Source: Pseudosulfitobacter pseudonitzschiae (GTDB lineage Bacteria > Pseudomonadota > Alphaproteobacteria > Rhodobacterales > Rhodobacteraceae). From it: a stretch of 64,000 bases of DNA. A program made the translations under genes and the position numbers. Below, piece after piece: positions 54,523 through 63,515 of the stretch. The stretch's first letter is position 1. Every line of letters begins with the position of its first letter. Location of the stretch: contig NZ_CP022416.1 of the NCBI RefSeq assembly GCF_002222635.1, forward strand, positions 124,001 through 188,000, in the 5' to 3' direction. Below the pieces are notes generated by a model. That model was given only the letters and a program-made list of their open reading frames with translations. It had not been told where the DNA came from and did no database searches.

Positions 54523-57027
54523 TTGCACGGAACTTGGCGCAAGTTGCGGGATGTCGATACATTCATGCAACAAGCCGACGCCAACTGCCCCTATCGTGAG
54601 GCGGATACCGATGCGTGCGTCGTCTTTTTCCACCGTGCTGCTTTGGGAGGAGTCGCGGCCGATCTGTCTGCACCCGCTTACGCATGGCTGCGTGCCCGTG
54701 CTGCTTTGGAATGGGACGAAATTGAAAGATCGGGACTGAAAGCTCATGTTGGCAATGAGGGCACAGATATTGTCTGGCGCAATCCGTTGGCGACAATCGC
54801 TTTGTCTGATGTGCTGATTTTTTATGGCGATTATGCCCAAGCCACGCAGATCATCGAAAGACTGACAAGCATAGATTTGTTGAACGTGGACGTAGACGGA
54901 CTGCAAACCATCAGCGCCGACGGTCTGCGTCGCCAGATCGTACGATATCGTGAGGGCCGCGCGGCTGACGACAGGCAAAAGGACGAACTTGAAAACCTGC
55001 TAAGTGCCTTGGCGTCGCGCGGTGACACGGTGGCGCGTGATTTTCTTGAAACGCTGCGCACGCCAATCGGCGGCCCCGCTACAGTGGTTAACCCCGGGGA
55101 TCTTCAGGCCCGATTTGAGCGTGCCGAGGCCCACCCCGCGTCGCGGGCGCTGTCAAACACGGCGCGCCAGTTGGCCAGCCTAAAATTTGCCGAAGGAGAT
55201 GGCGAAGCGGCGGTAGAATATGAACAGATTGCGATGAATGCTGACATGGTGCGCCATGCTACCGCCGGAATTCAGGGCGGACCATTGGTTGCTGACATGG
55301 CGCGGGTTTGCTCGTTGTCGCGAACCTCAGAACAGTTGTTTGCATTTGGCGCGCCGGAAATTGCGCTGACACTGGCCAAGGATGCCGTCAACCGGCTGCA
55401 GGGCATTCGGGCTGTGCTGTCCGATCTGCCAGAAGATTTACAGATGTGCTTCCAACAGAAGGTGGCTGGACATTACCGTTGGTTGGCGGATCTTTTTATC
55501 GTGCAGAACCGGCCTGCAGAGGCTTCGCGGGTGTTGGATATGCTGAAGGATTTCGAGACATTCCAGTTTTCCGAACGCGCCCCCGATCAGGCCGGTGACA
55601 GTTTCGAAACGCTGCATCTGGCCCCACAGGAAACCCGCCTGCTGGACGCCGTCGCGACAAGAAGAACAACGATTGCCCAGCAGAGCCGGAAATACCGTGC
55701 CTTGGCGCAGATCGCCGCCACCCGCGATCTTACTGCTCAAGAGCAGGCGTCGTTTCAGATGTTGGAAGCGGAACTGGCCGAGGCCGCAACTCTGCGCGAG
55801 CAAACCCGCGCCTTTTTACAAGAGACCGCAGCGGCTGTGGGGCGTGCGGATGTCGGGGTGCAACTGGCACCGGGCAAATCAATCAAGCGATACCTGAGAC
55901 AAAAGCGTCAGGATGAAGCGGCTGTGCTGCAATATCTGGTGCTGCCAGACCGGATGGGATTGGTTCTGACAACCGCCGCGTCCCAATCGGTCTGGACGTG
56001 GGATACAACAGATGGCGCACAGTTCTCCGAGACAGACCTGAATGAACAGATCGCCCAGTTCCGCACTGTCTTGCAAACGCCCAGCTCTGATGCCGTACCA
56101 CTGGCGCAAAGGCTGCATGATCTGCTGCTGCCCAATGCCGTTGTGAGAGAGTTGGAGGGCAGCGGGATCCAGACGCTTATCATCGCGCCTGACCGCCAGC
56201 TTCGGTATATTCCGTTTGCGGCGTTACACGATGGCACCGGTTGGCTGGCTGAACGCTTTGTGGTGACCCATGCCACCGCGGGGGGCATTGTGGCGACGTC
56301 AGATGCGGGCGACCGTATTTCGGCCTTTGGGCTAAGCAACCCTGTTGGTGATTTTCCTGCATTGCCCGGTGTGGCAACAGAAGTCGCCGCTTTGGTACAG
56401 GAAAATGGCAGCGATTCAGGCGTATTGCGTGGCCAAGGTCGGATGAACGACGATTTCGATGCTACCGCATTTGCCCGTGGATTGGTCTTTAGCGATGCAC
56501 AGAACGAACGCTTGGGCATTGTGCATCTGGCCTCGCATTTCAAACTGGGTAACACCGAAGCAGACAGTTTTCTGCTGTTGGGTGATGGCAACCGGCTGAG
56601 TGTTGCGGATATTCGTACAGGTCTTGGTCGTGACAGCGATTTTTCCGAGGTCGCCCTGCTGACACTGAGTGCGTGCGAGACCGCATTCGGCACAACCAGC
56701 GCCGATGGCCGCGAGCTTGAGAGTTTTGCTGCCGTGGCACAGCGCCAAGGGGCGCAGGCGGTTCTGGCCTCGCTTTGGCCCGTGGCGGATGCGTCGACTG
56801 CGGCCATTATGGTGAATTTTTATCAGCGCTACACCTCGAATACGCCGCTGGCCCACGCGCTGTCGCAAAGCCAGAATGACCTGATCAGCGGCGAGGTGAA
56901 TTCCACCCGCCCCGAAGCCGTGCGCGGGGCCGCGCCATCGATACCCGTGCAAACGCAAGCGTCGCCGCAGGGGTGGCGGCATCCCTATTACTGGGCTGCC
57001 TTTATTCTGCTGGAGGGCGCCGTATGA
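54523..57027 (+). CDS. TPR-CHAT domain (caspase-like) protein
   Basis: 834 residues from a TTG at 54523 (GAAGGA lies 3 bases upstream); the first ATG is at 54562. The N-terminal two thirds is helical and repeat-like; the C-terminal CHAT domain begins about residue 545 (IQTLIIAPDRQLRYIPFAALH). Caspase-type dyad: His672 in VHLASHFKLG and Cys718 in LTLSACETAFGTT (numbered from the TTG). CHAT proteins are caspase-fold peptidases in several regulated systems, but the target here is unknown. It shares frame with the exported Sel1 protein upstream across a single TGA and overlaps the next gene by 4 bases. Confidence 0.85.
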   Translation: MHGTWRKLRDVDTFMQQADANCPYREADTDACVVFFHRAALGGVAADLSAPAYAWLRARAALEWDEIERSGLKAHVGNEGTDIVWRNPLATIALSDVLIFYGDYAQATQIIERLTSIDLLNVDVDGLQTISADGLRRQIVRYREGRAADDRQKDELENLLSALASRGDTVARDFLETLRTPIGGPATVVNPGDLQARFERAEAHPASRALSNTARQLASLKFAEGDGEAAVEYEQIAMNADMVRHATAGIQGGPLVADMARVCSLSRTSEQLFAFGAPEIALTLAKDAVNRLQGIRAVLSDLPEDLQMCFQQKVAGHYRWLADLFIVQNRPAEASRVLDMLKDFETFQFSERAPDQAGDSFETLHLAPQETRLLDAVATRRTTIAQQSRKYRALAQIAATRDLTAQEQASFQMLEAELAEAATLREQTRAFLQETAAAVGRADVGVQLAPGKSIKRYLRQKRQDEAAVLQYLVLPDRMGLVLTTAASQSVWTWDTTDGAQFSETDLNEQIAQFRTVLQTPSSDAVPLAQRLHDLLLPNAVVRELEGSGIQTLIIAPDRQLRYIPFAALHDGTGWLAERFVVTHATAGGIVATSDAGDRISAFGLSNPVGDFPALPGVATEVAALVQENGSDSGVLRGQGRMNDDFDATAFARGLVFSDAQNERLGIVHLASHFKLGNTEADSFLLLGDGNRLSVADIRTGLGRDSDFSEVALLTLSACETAFGTTSADGRELESFAAVAQRQGAQAVLASLWPVADASTAAIMVNFYQRYTSNTPLAHALSQSQNDLISGEVNSTRPEAVRGAAPSIPVQTQASPQGWRHPYYWAAFILLEGAV

Positions 57028-57710
57028 CCGGAGCAAACCGTATTTTCCAGAAGGCCAGCTTGATAATTCGGGCGCAGCTTGTCGTACTGACATTCGCCGG
57101 AGGTGCAGCGGCACAATCCGCAGAGTGTTTTGCGCTACAGGCAGAGGATACCGAAGTTGGCGCGATGACCTATTCGGCGGCGGGCGCATTGACCTATAGC
57201 CTGCGGGGCCAGCCTGATGTCACTTATGTTACCCATTGCAGCCTGAACGGCCAGTCTCAGCGGACCTGTAGCGTGGATTGTGATGGCGGAAACATGACGT
57301 TGACCGATCACAGCGGCTCCCTTGACGTGGATGCTTCGATCCGGATTGAACAAGTGCGGTTTACCAGCCTTTTGTCACTGGCTGGCCCGATGGACGCGGG
57401 CGGCCGGTTGCTGACAGGACAATGGAAGCTGACGCCGGTTCCGAGCGCCCAGTGCCGGGCACTGGAGACGCGGGCGCAGCCGTTGGCGTTGGTGGTGGGC
57501 GACGTTTACCCCGCTGTCGTGACGCTGGAACAACACCTGATGGAAGGCGGTTATTTCATCAACGGTCCTGGCATGATTTATGGTCCGGAAACCGCCGAGG
57601 CCGTGCGCATGTTTCAGGCCGAAAGCGGATTGCAGCAGACCGGCATCGCGGACTTCGACCTGCTCAAAAGGCTTGGGATTGCGGCCACGTTTTCCTTTGG
57701 GGGCTGTTGA
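57024..57710 (+). CDS. Peptidoglycan-binding-domain protein coupled to CHAT gene
   Basis: 228-residue protein from ATG 57024, in an ATGA overlap with the CHAT gene (the frame is open to 56973). A hydrophobic N-terminal segment (LIIRAQLVVLTFAGGAAAQS) looks like a signal peptide. The C-terminal ~60 residues form a PG_binding_1-like module (VTLEQHLMEGGYFIN, GPETAEAVRMFQAESG, TGIADFDLLKRLG). Cys residues (CFALQ, THCS, RTCSVDC) may form disulfides in the periplasm. Probable cell-wall-anchored partner of the CHAT protein. Confidence 0.75.
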   Translation: MTGANRIFQKASLIIRAQLVVLTFAGGAAAQSAECFALQAEDTEVGAMTYSAAGALTYSLRGQPDVTYVTHCSLNGQSQRTCSVDCDGGNMTLTDHSGSLDVDASIRIEQVRFTSLLSLAGPMDAGGRLLTGQWKLTPVPSAQCRALETRAQPLALVVGDVYPAVVTLEQHLMEGGYFINGPGMIYGPETAEAVRMFQAESGLQQTGIADFDLLKRLGIAATFSFGGC

Positions 57711-57749
57711 TCGCGGCGGGGCCAGGGTTGTTTTGGCAAGTCTCATGCG

Positions 57750-58286
57750 TCAGGTCATACGGGTCAGGACGTCGTCACGTTTGACCAACTGATGCCAGAC
57801 AATCGCCATCGCAATATGGCCGACGATAACAAGCCCAAGAATCCAACCCATTTCGCCATGCCATTCTACCGCGACCTGTGTCCATGCGATTGCTGTCTCA
57901 CGCGCCGGAAAAACAGGGATGCCAAAATAGCTGAAGCCGCGCGTGCTACCGGCTGCGGCAAGAAGCCTGACAGCGGGAACAATCACCATCAAGGCATAAA
58001 GCACCACATGACCGGCAACAGCGGCTTGTCCGATGGTTCCGGAATTGCGGGGACGGCGTTGAATGTTCATCAACCCCCAGACACCACGCAGCAGAACCAG
58101 CAAAAACAGCGTTGCGCCCAGATTTCCATGGTAACCCCAAAGGGCTTCGCGCAATGCGTTTTCACGGGGAAGCGCCCAATGCGCAGCAGCGGATGTAAAT
58201 TGCGCAGCAAAAAGGGCTGCCATGCCCCAATGAAGGGTGCGGGTAACAAGACCGTAGTGGTTGGGCTGATCTGATAAAGTCGCCAT
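57750..58286 (-). CDS. Cytochrome b561
   Basis: 178-residue di-heme membrane cytochrome with four helices; candidate heme-ligand His residues in RTLHWGMAALF, WGYHGNLGATLF, GHVVLYALMVI and VGHIAMAIVWHQLV. These proteins transfer electrons across the inner membrane between quinol and periplasmic acceptors. ATG 58286. Converges with the PG-binding gene; partner unknown. Confidence 0.9.
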   Translation of the reverse strand: MATLSDQPNHYGLVTRTLHWGMAALFAAQFTSAAAHWALPRENALREALWGYHGNLGATLFLLVLLRGVWGLMNIQRRPRNSGTIGQAAVAGHVVLYALMVIVPAVRLLAAAGSTRGFSYFGIPVFPARETAIAWTQVAVEWHGEMGWILGLVIVGHIAMAIVWHQLVKRDDVLTRMT

Positions 58287-58447
58287 GAAAACTCCGTTTC
58301 ACAAAGGGTCAAACCTTATACGCAGCAAGCACTCCGTTCCGTCACCGGTTTTCAGGTTTTTTCGCCTCGGAACATGGATGCCAATTCCCGGTCGTCCATT
58401 GCTGTAGCATGCGGGTCATCTATTTCGTCGATGGCGGGCCCGAGCCG

Positions 58448-58885
58448 CTATTCGGAAGACAGCTGGCTTTTCCACTCTTCAAGCGGGAACAGCTTGTCAT
58501 AGGCCCAGTTAAAGCCAAGCGCGTAGACCATATAGAACAGCGCGAAAGAGACATCCATCAAGAATGCCTGCCAGAGCGAGACGCCCAGATACCAAGCGAT
58601 GAACGGCATCAGAACGAACAGTAGGCCAACTTCGAAAATGACGGCATGCAAAACGCGCTGGGGGAATGTTTTCTCGGTCGTGCCGGTTGTGCGTTCGAGA
58701 ACAACGTCGAAGATGTAATTATAAACAATGTTCCAAAGCGTGGCGAGCGTCGCGCTTACGACACCGACCACACCGATATCGTGCATCGGCATGTGAAAAG
58801 CGAACGCGCCCAGAGGAACAACCGCGAGCAGGGCGATAATTTCAAAACTTATGGCGTGGCGAAGACGATCAAGCGGGGAACGCAT
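58448..58885 (-). CDS. PACE family efflux transporter
   Basis: 145-residue, four-helix protein of the proteobacterial antimicrobial compound efflux family. Two tandem transmembrane-pair units: RLRHAISFEIIALLAVVPLGAF with ATLWNIVYNYIFDVVLER, and RVLHAVIFEVGLLFVLMP with VSFALFYMVYALGFNWAYDKLFP. Known members export biocides such as chlorhexidine or polyamines. ATG 58885 follows TGAGG; the frame to 59032 is extra. Confidence 0.9.
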   Translation of the reverse strand: MRSPLDRLRHAISFEIIALLAVVPLGAFAFHMPMHDIGVVGVVSATLATLWNIVYNYIFDVVLERTTGTTEKTFPQRVLHAVIFEVGLLFVLMPFIAWYLGVSLWQAFLMDVSFALFYMVYALGFNWAYDKLFPLEEWKSQLSSE

Positions 58886-59235
58886 GGTAACCTCAGAAAA
58901 AGCACCGGGTCGTCCCGGTCGTTGTCCAATTGGGGAGGTCGTCCTCGCATCCTCTAACATAGACTTTGAAGCTGGCAGTTCAAGCGGTGTCCTTGGGTTC
59001 GCAGTCTGATCCGATGAAATCCGGCACATCACCCTAAGGGGTGATGCCGGGAAGCCCGTGGCAGCGTAGTTTGGAGTGACTATTCGCCATTGGAAGTTTC
59101 AACATGGGGATTTTACGGATGCGTTTTGTGATTTCCCCTCAAGTTTGATTTGCCACCATTAGACCTCCAACGGTGCTTTCCAACCTCTTGCGAGGCGCAA
59201 AACCACGACACAATTCCACATAGGAGAAAAGCACT
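58886..59235. other. Intergenic region with strong hairpin
   Basis: About 350 bases without a gene between the divergent PACE gene and the small exported protein. It contains a stem-loop at 59021-59050 (CCGGCACATCACCC / GGGTGATGCCGG with a 2-base bulge and a TAAG loop). Confidence 0.5.
59021..59050. repeat. Isolated inverted repeat
   Basis: CCGGCA-CA-TCACCC TAAG GGGTGATGCCGG: a 12-bp stem with a 2-base bulge and a small loop, in the divergent spacer and not at the end of any gene. It could be an orphan terminator, an RNA structure or a REP-like element. Confidence 0.5.
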
Positions 59236-59616
59236 ATGAATTTCCTGAAATCAATCCCCGTAGCACTTGTTCTAGGCCTTTCGGTTGTGGCGATGCCGTC
59301 CGTTTCGGTGGCCGATAATTCAAATCGGATTCCGTTCAAAAAAAGTGTTTCACTGAAGGTGGGCCAGGCAATGGTCATCCACGGCAGACGCGGCGATTGT
59401 GGAAGCTTGCCCAGCAAATCGGATCTTGCAAAGAGCAAGTCAGATCTGGATCGGAATCTAACCACCGGACATATTGTATTTGGTAAGCCCGGCGTTCGCA
59501 AAAGCGGCAGCTGCAACGGTTGGACACCTGCATACGAGACAATTTTTGTCGCAGACCAACCTGGCCGTGAAACTGTAAAGATCCACGGCGATGCTGTGCG
59601 CATTACGGTGAAATAA
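59236..59616 (+). CDS. Small exported protein of unknown function
   Basis: 126-residue preprotein with signal peptide MNFLKSIPVALVLGLSVVAMPSVSVA. The mature part is short, beta-rich and basic, with two Cys (GDCGS, GSCNG) that may pair. No family recognised. AGGAG lies 9 bases before the ATG. Stand-alone gene. Confidence 0.8.
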   Translation: MNFLKSIPVALVLGLSVVAMPSVSVADNSNRIPFKKSVSLKVGQAMVIHGRRGDCGSLPSKSDLAKSKSDLDRNLTTGHIVFGKPGVRKSGSCNGWTPAYETIFVADQPGRETVKIHGDAVRITVK

Positions 59617-59873
59617 ACCCCAAGGCCGGGTGTAGTGCGAGGCGTTGATCGTCAGGCCGCGGAGGACCATTTCCGTATGGATGTTATCAAGGACTGCACT
59701 CGGTATACCTGCCAACGGGCCTGGATAGTGGTGGCCATAATAAACGGATTACCCCAGCCGGTTTGCGCAGCATCTGCGACCAGAACCAATCCAAATGTTG
59801 ACTTTAAAAGAGAACGCTTTGATCCTGACCCCCAGTTAAGTGGTATTTGTCATGTAGTCGATATCCGGGGAAA

Positions 59874-61424
59874 GTGGTGGGACGTAGAGCCGGAAATCAT
59901 GAAACTGTGGCGGCAGCGGAAACTTATGAGGCCGCGATTCATGATGTTCTTTCGGTCTTGCAGCTTGATCAACAGGGCGCGCCGGTGCCCGACGCTTTTT
60001 GGCAGCCAACGATCTATCTGGATTGTGGCCGTCGGCTGACCCCCTTGCACCCTTTGGACGCGGTGAATGCAGATGCGCTGCTCAAGGCGGCACGCGACAT
60101 ACTCGAAAACGTCGCCCGTGGCTCCGAGCGTCCTGTCGCGATAGATTTGCGGGACGATTACCTTGTCGTGCGCGTCGCTTCTTCGGCACCGTCCCGGTCG
60201 GCGTTCATAGCGGTCTTGTCCAGAGAAGACGTGGCCACTTTTCTGGCTGAAACATTCCCTCATGTTCATTTGCCGCCCGCACTTCAGTGGCTTCTCAGCC
60301 TTCAGTTGGCTGGGATCGGACTCAAGGCTGGTGCGGAACGCGACAAACGCAGCATAGAGACGCGAAAGCGCCAGTCGCAGCAACTGCGCGCGGCCTTCGA
60401 GATCGAGGACATGGCGACCCTTGGCCGGCAGGTGTCGAACGCTTTGGTGGTTGCGCTTGACCGGTATGTTCATCCGCACCATTCGGGTGTCGGCAAATCT
60501 GTCGCGGCCTATGTGGATCGCTATATGCCTGTCGGCACACGGCTTTACAGCCTTTGCGACCGCGACGGAACGACCTTTCCGGTGCTTGATATGGGGCCAC
60601 TGGACGGGGAACCGGTGCTGACGTTACACGCCATGGCGTTGCCGGATATTCGCGTGCAGGACATCGCGTGTCTTAATGACCTTGGTTTGCGGTTGATCTG
60701 GCCCTTGCGTCATGGTGTCTGCGCACCGGATGCGACGGCGCTTTCGCATAAAGAACATGTCGATCATGCCCTGCGAGGTGCCTTGATGGCATTGCAGGTT
60801 CTTTGTGGCGGTCGCGCCCAAGTGCTGGCTTTTGCTGCGGCGTCAAAACTGGGTATCGAACTGGCGCACAGGGAACCTGCCGCCGTTTCGGCACTACACG
60901 TCGCGGGTGTTTGCTTGCGCGAAGGGCGTCCCGAAACAGGTCCGCGCCGGTTGGCGCGCGGGGTACTGGCCTTGGCGGCCAATAGACCTGCGTTGCTGGA
61001 TCCGATCCTTGGTCAGTTCGAGACGCACTTGCGGAAACCCGGCGTATTCGAGGGGTTCCTGAAACGCCAGTTTGCCGAAAGTTCTGCGGACCTGTCCATC
61101 ATCGAGGCCGAATTAAACGGCCCTTTTGGCTCCAGACGGTTTCGCGATGCTCTGCTCGATTCAGCAGCGTCGGCACGGCATGATTTCTTGTTCCAGAGTG
61201 ATCTTGGTTGGTCGCGCGCATCGGCTGACCTGCCGATCCACCTGCATCATGGCGATAAGGACCGAATTCACCCCCTGCCGCTGATTGAGGCGCTGAACAA
61301 GCGGCTGCCAAATTCTGTTCTCCACCGGCACCAGAACGTCGGGCAGCTCTTTTGTCACGAGCATTTCATGCCTCTTTGGTTCATCGTCGCGGGCCATAAT
61401 CGACATGGTGATCAAGCAGGATGA
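59874..61424 (+). CDS. LuxR-type HTH / alpha-beta-hydrolase fusion, probably inactive hydrolase
   Basis: 516 residues from GTG 59874 (CCGGGGA upstream); a TTG at 59847 is possible. Middle segment ALQWLLSLQLAGIGLKAGAERDKRSIETRKRQSQQL read in two parts matches a LuxR-type HTH with altered residues. The C-terminal half is an alpha/beta-hydrolase: MGPLDGEPVLTLHAMALPD, HHGDKDRIHP (acid) and CHEHF (His). The nucleophile elbow, normally GxSxG, reads AFAAA (about 60828-60842), and the oxyanion HG is HA, so catalysis is unlikely. It may be a ligand-sensing regulator. Its stop overlaps the MFS start (ATGA). Confidence 0.75.
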   Translation: MVGRRAGNHETVAAAETYEAAIHDVLSVLQLDQQGAPVPDAFWQPTIYLDCGRRLTPLHPLDAVNADALLKAARDILENVARGSERPVAIDLRDDYLVVRVASSAPSRSAFIAVLSREDVATFLAETFPHVHLPPALQWLLSLQLAGIGLKAGAERDKRSIETRKRQSQQLRAAFEIEDMATLGRQVSNALVVALDRYVHPHHSGVGKSVAAYVDRYMPVGTRLYSLCDRDGTTFPVLDMGPLDGEPVLTLHAMALPDIRVQDIACLNDLGLRLIWPLRHGVCAPDATALSHKEHVDHALRGALMALQVLCGGRAQVLAFAAASKLGIELAHREPAAVSALHVAGVCLREGRPETGPRRLARGVLALAANRPALLDPILGQFETHLRKPGVFEGFLKRQFAESSADLSIIEAELNGPFGSRRFRDALLDSAASARHDFLFQSDLGWSRASADLPIHLHHGDKDRIHPLPLIEALNKRLPNSVLHRHQNVGQLFCHEHFMPLWFIVAGHNRHGDQAG

Positions 61425-62719
61425 AGCTTTGGCAGGCACGGCTGGCGTTCGGCAGTCCCGATTTTTCCATCTCGCTGCTTTTTGCCACGGTCAACGGCTG
61501 GTTTTTGTTCTACCTCGTCAGCATCATCGGGATACCGCCGCTGATTGCCGGAGCCGTTTTCGTTTTTGGCAGGTTTCTTGACGGATTGCTTGACCCGCTT
61601 GTCGGAGCATGGACGGACCGCCATGGCCGCAAACGCGCGATCGTGGCTGCACTGCCTGTCACGGCATCGGCCTTTGTGGCGCTATGGGCAGTGCCGAACC
61701 TGTTTGACAACTCGGTTGCGCAAATCCTCGCCATCATGGTTACTTTCTCGGTGTTTGCTTTGGCGTATACTTTTGTGTCTGTGCCGCGTCTTGGCATGTT
61801 GCCCGAATTTGTGCCCGAGTATCATGGCCGCACCGGACAGGCAGGCGTGGACATGGCTTTTGTCTTTATCGCGGTTCTGATTTCGTCCGTCGCCTTTCCA
61901 ACGGTTGTGGCCTTCCTGAGCGAGACTAAGGCATTGTCAGAGTCGCAGGCAGGGGTTTGGATCGGCGTTACCGTCGGAATCGCCACCTTGGCAGTTCTGG
62001 CCTATCTGCCATTCATTGCCCTGATCCACGAACCTGACAGGCAAAGTTCGCAAACAGCACGTCCGAAAACGATCGTCGTCTTGTTGGCGTTCAGCAAAAC
62101 AACTGGTGCTGTGAGGACTCTGGCACTTTTTGGGTGCAGCGTGCTGGCACTGGTGACGCTGCAATCAATACTGCCCTTCTGGCTTGAATCCGGACCGGGG
62201 ATCACGGCTGGGGGTCAGTCAGTTGTGCTGCTGATCATATTCCTTGCAACGCTCGTCTCGTTGCCTGTCTGGGCCTATCTTTCCCGGCTCTACGGAAAGG
62301 CTGCGGGACTGTGCATCGGTGTTTGTGCATTTCTGACCGGCATCGGGATAGCCATGCTTTTGCCGACCGGATCCGGCCTGAACACCCAGTTGGTTCTTGC
62401 ATCACTTATTGCCGGTACGGGTGCAGGCGCGCTTAGCATGTTTCCTTGGTCCATGATCCCCGACATTGCCGAAACGCACAGCAACCGCATGAAAACCCCG
62501 GTTCAAGGCACCACAACTGCCGCGTTCACCATGACCAACAAACTGGCGGCAGCCACGGCTTTGTTCCTTAATTCGATGATCCTGCAAGTGCGCGCCGATC
62601 TGACATGGGCGGCTGAAGCGCCAGAAGTTCTTTTGGCCCTGCCCGCAATTTTTGCGATCATCGCGTGCACCATCGTTTTCCCGATGTGCATCACGGGCAC
62701 ACCCACGCGCGGCGCGTAA
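61421..62719 (+). CDS. MFS transporter (GPH/MFS_2-like)
   Basis: 432-residue transporter with about 12 helices, resembling glycoside-pentoside-hexuronide:cation symporters. Features: FGRFLDGLLDPLVGAWTDRHGRKR after helix 2, SVPRLGMLPEFVPEYHGRTG, and C-terminal MFPWSMIPDIAETHSNRMKTPVQGTTTAAFTM in parts. Substrate unknown. It is translationally coupled to the HTH/hydrolase fusion upstream, which suggests that protein senses the carried compound. Confidence 0.88.
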   Translation: MKLWQARLAFGSPDFSISLLFATVNGWFLFYLVSIIGIPPLIAGAVFVFGRFLDGLLDPLVGAWTDRHGRKRAIVAALPVTASAFVALWAVPNLFDNSVAQILAIMVTFSVFALAYTFVSVPRLGMLPEFVPEYHGRTGQAGVDMAFVFIAVLISSVAFPTVVAFLSETKALSESQAGVWIGVTVGIATLAVLAYLPFIALIHEPDRQSSQTARPKTIVVLLAFSKTTGAVRTLALFGCSVLALVTLQSILPFWLESGPGITAGGQSVVLLIIFLATLVSLPVWAYLSRLYGKAAGLCIGVCAFLTGIGIAMLLPTGSGLNTQLVLASLIAGTGAGALSMFPWSMIPDIAETHSNRMKTPVQGTTTAAFTMTNKLAAATALFLNSMILQVRADLTWAAEAPEVLLALPAIFAIIACTIVFPMCITGTPTRGA

Positions 62720-62804
62720 CACCAACGGGCCCACAGCCACCTTGGGTTGGCAGGAACATTTCCGGATGTGTGGATGTTCTAATCCAGAAAGGTGGGTGCA
62801 AATC

Positions 62805-63422
62805 ATGTGGAGCTGGCTGGCAAATAATGCTGCGTTGGTGCAGGTGACTCTGTCCGGCGTCACAGCATTTGTCTGGATCGTCTATTTACAGATCATCGTT
62901 TCGAGTCTTCGTCATCAACGCCGGACAGAGATTCTGATCCACCTTGTGGGAAGTCGTGGACTGAATGCCCGCACCTTTATCAGCAACCTTGGATTGGAAC
63001 CGGTCTATCTGCTCGAGATCATGCTGACGATCTGGTCGAGCGACGGGAAACGCGAAACCTCGGTGGTGAACCGCACCGAGCGTGGCAAGGATGAGGTTTC
63101 TTCACCAAGTGCGGCCACTTTCCAAGGCCCGCTGAAAAGCAGTGATTTTGTCGACATCGGAAGTATTGAAAATCTGATTGAACGCGCCCGTCTCAACACG
63201 GCCGCCGATCTGGAGCCGGGCGAGATCACACAGATCGAAGTAACCGTCGCGGCCAATTCTGCTGCCACATCAACCATTGTCGCGGCACAGCGCACCTTTA
63301 ATGTTACCCTGATCGACGGCGACTATTGTTTGTGTCCCCTAACGCTTTACGCCAAGCAGCTTCGGTCGTGGTGGGCACGCTATCGTGTCCGACAGCGGTT
63401 GCTGTACCATCTGGGGCAATAG
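62805..63422 (+). CDS. Single-pass membrane protein of unknown function
   Basis: 205 residues starting MWSWLANNAALVQVTLSGVTAFVWIVYLQIIV, a single N-terminal helix followed by a soluble domain (SNLGLEPVYLLEIMLTIWSSDGKRE, DLEPGEITQIEVTVAANSAAT). ATG 62805 follows AAAGGTGGG; the frame is open to 62652. No family recognised. Confidence 0.65.
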   Translation: MWSWLANNAALVQVTLSGVTAFVWIVYLQIIVSSLRHQRRTEILIHLVGSRGLNARTFISNLGLEPVYLLEIMLTIWSSDGKRETSVVNRTERGKDEVSSPSAATFQGPLKSSDFVDIGSIENLIERARLNTAADLEPGEITQIEVTVAANSAATSTIVAAQRTFNVTLIDGDYCLCPLTLYAKQLRSWWARYRVRQRLLYHLGQ

Positions 63423-63515
63423 GGGGCATCGTGCCCATCCCGATCCCGAAGATCGGGGAACCCAGCGCGGAGCAGAGGGGTTTTACAGGCATATGCGAAA
63501 CCGCAGGAGAAGATC

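Noticed and set aside
53941-54978. 345-codon minus-strand frame across the Sel1/CHAT stop
   Set aside because: Considered because it spans the TGA, but it is low-complexity, Arg/Gln-rich and without a family; the plus-strand frames carry the recognisable domains.
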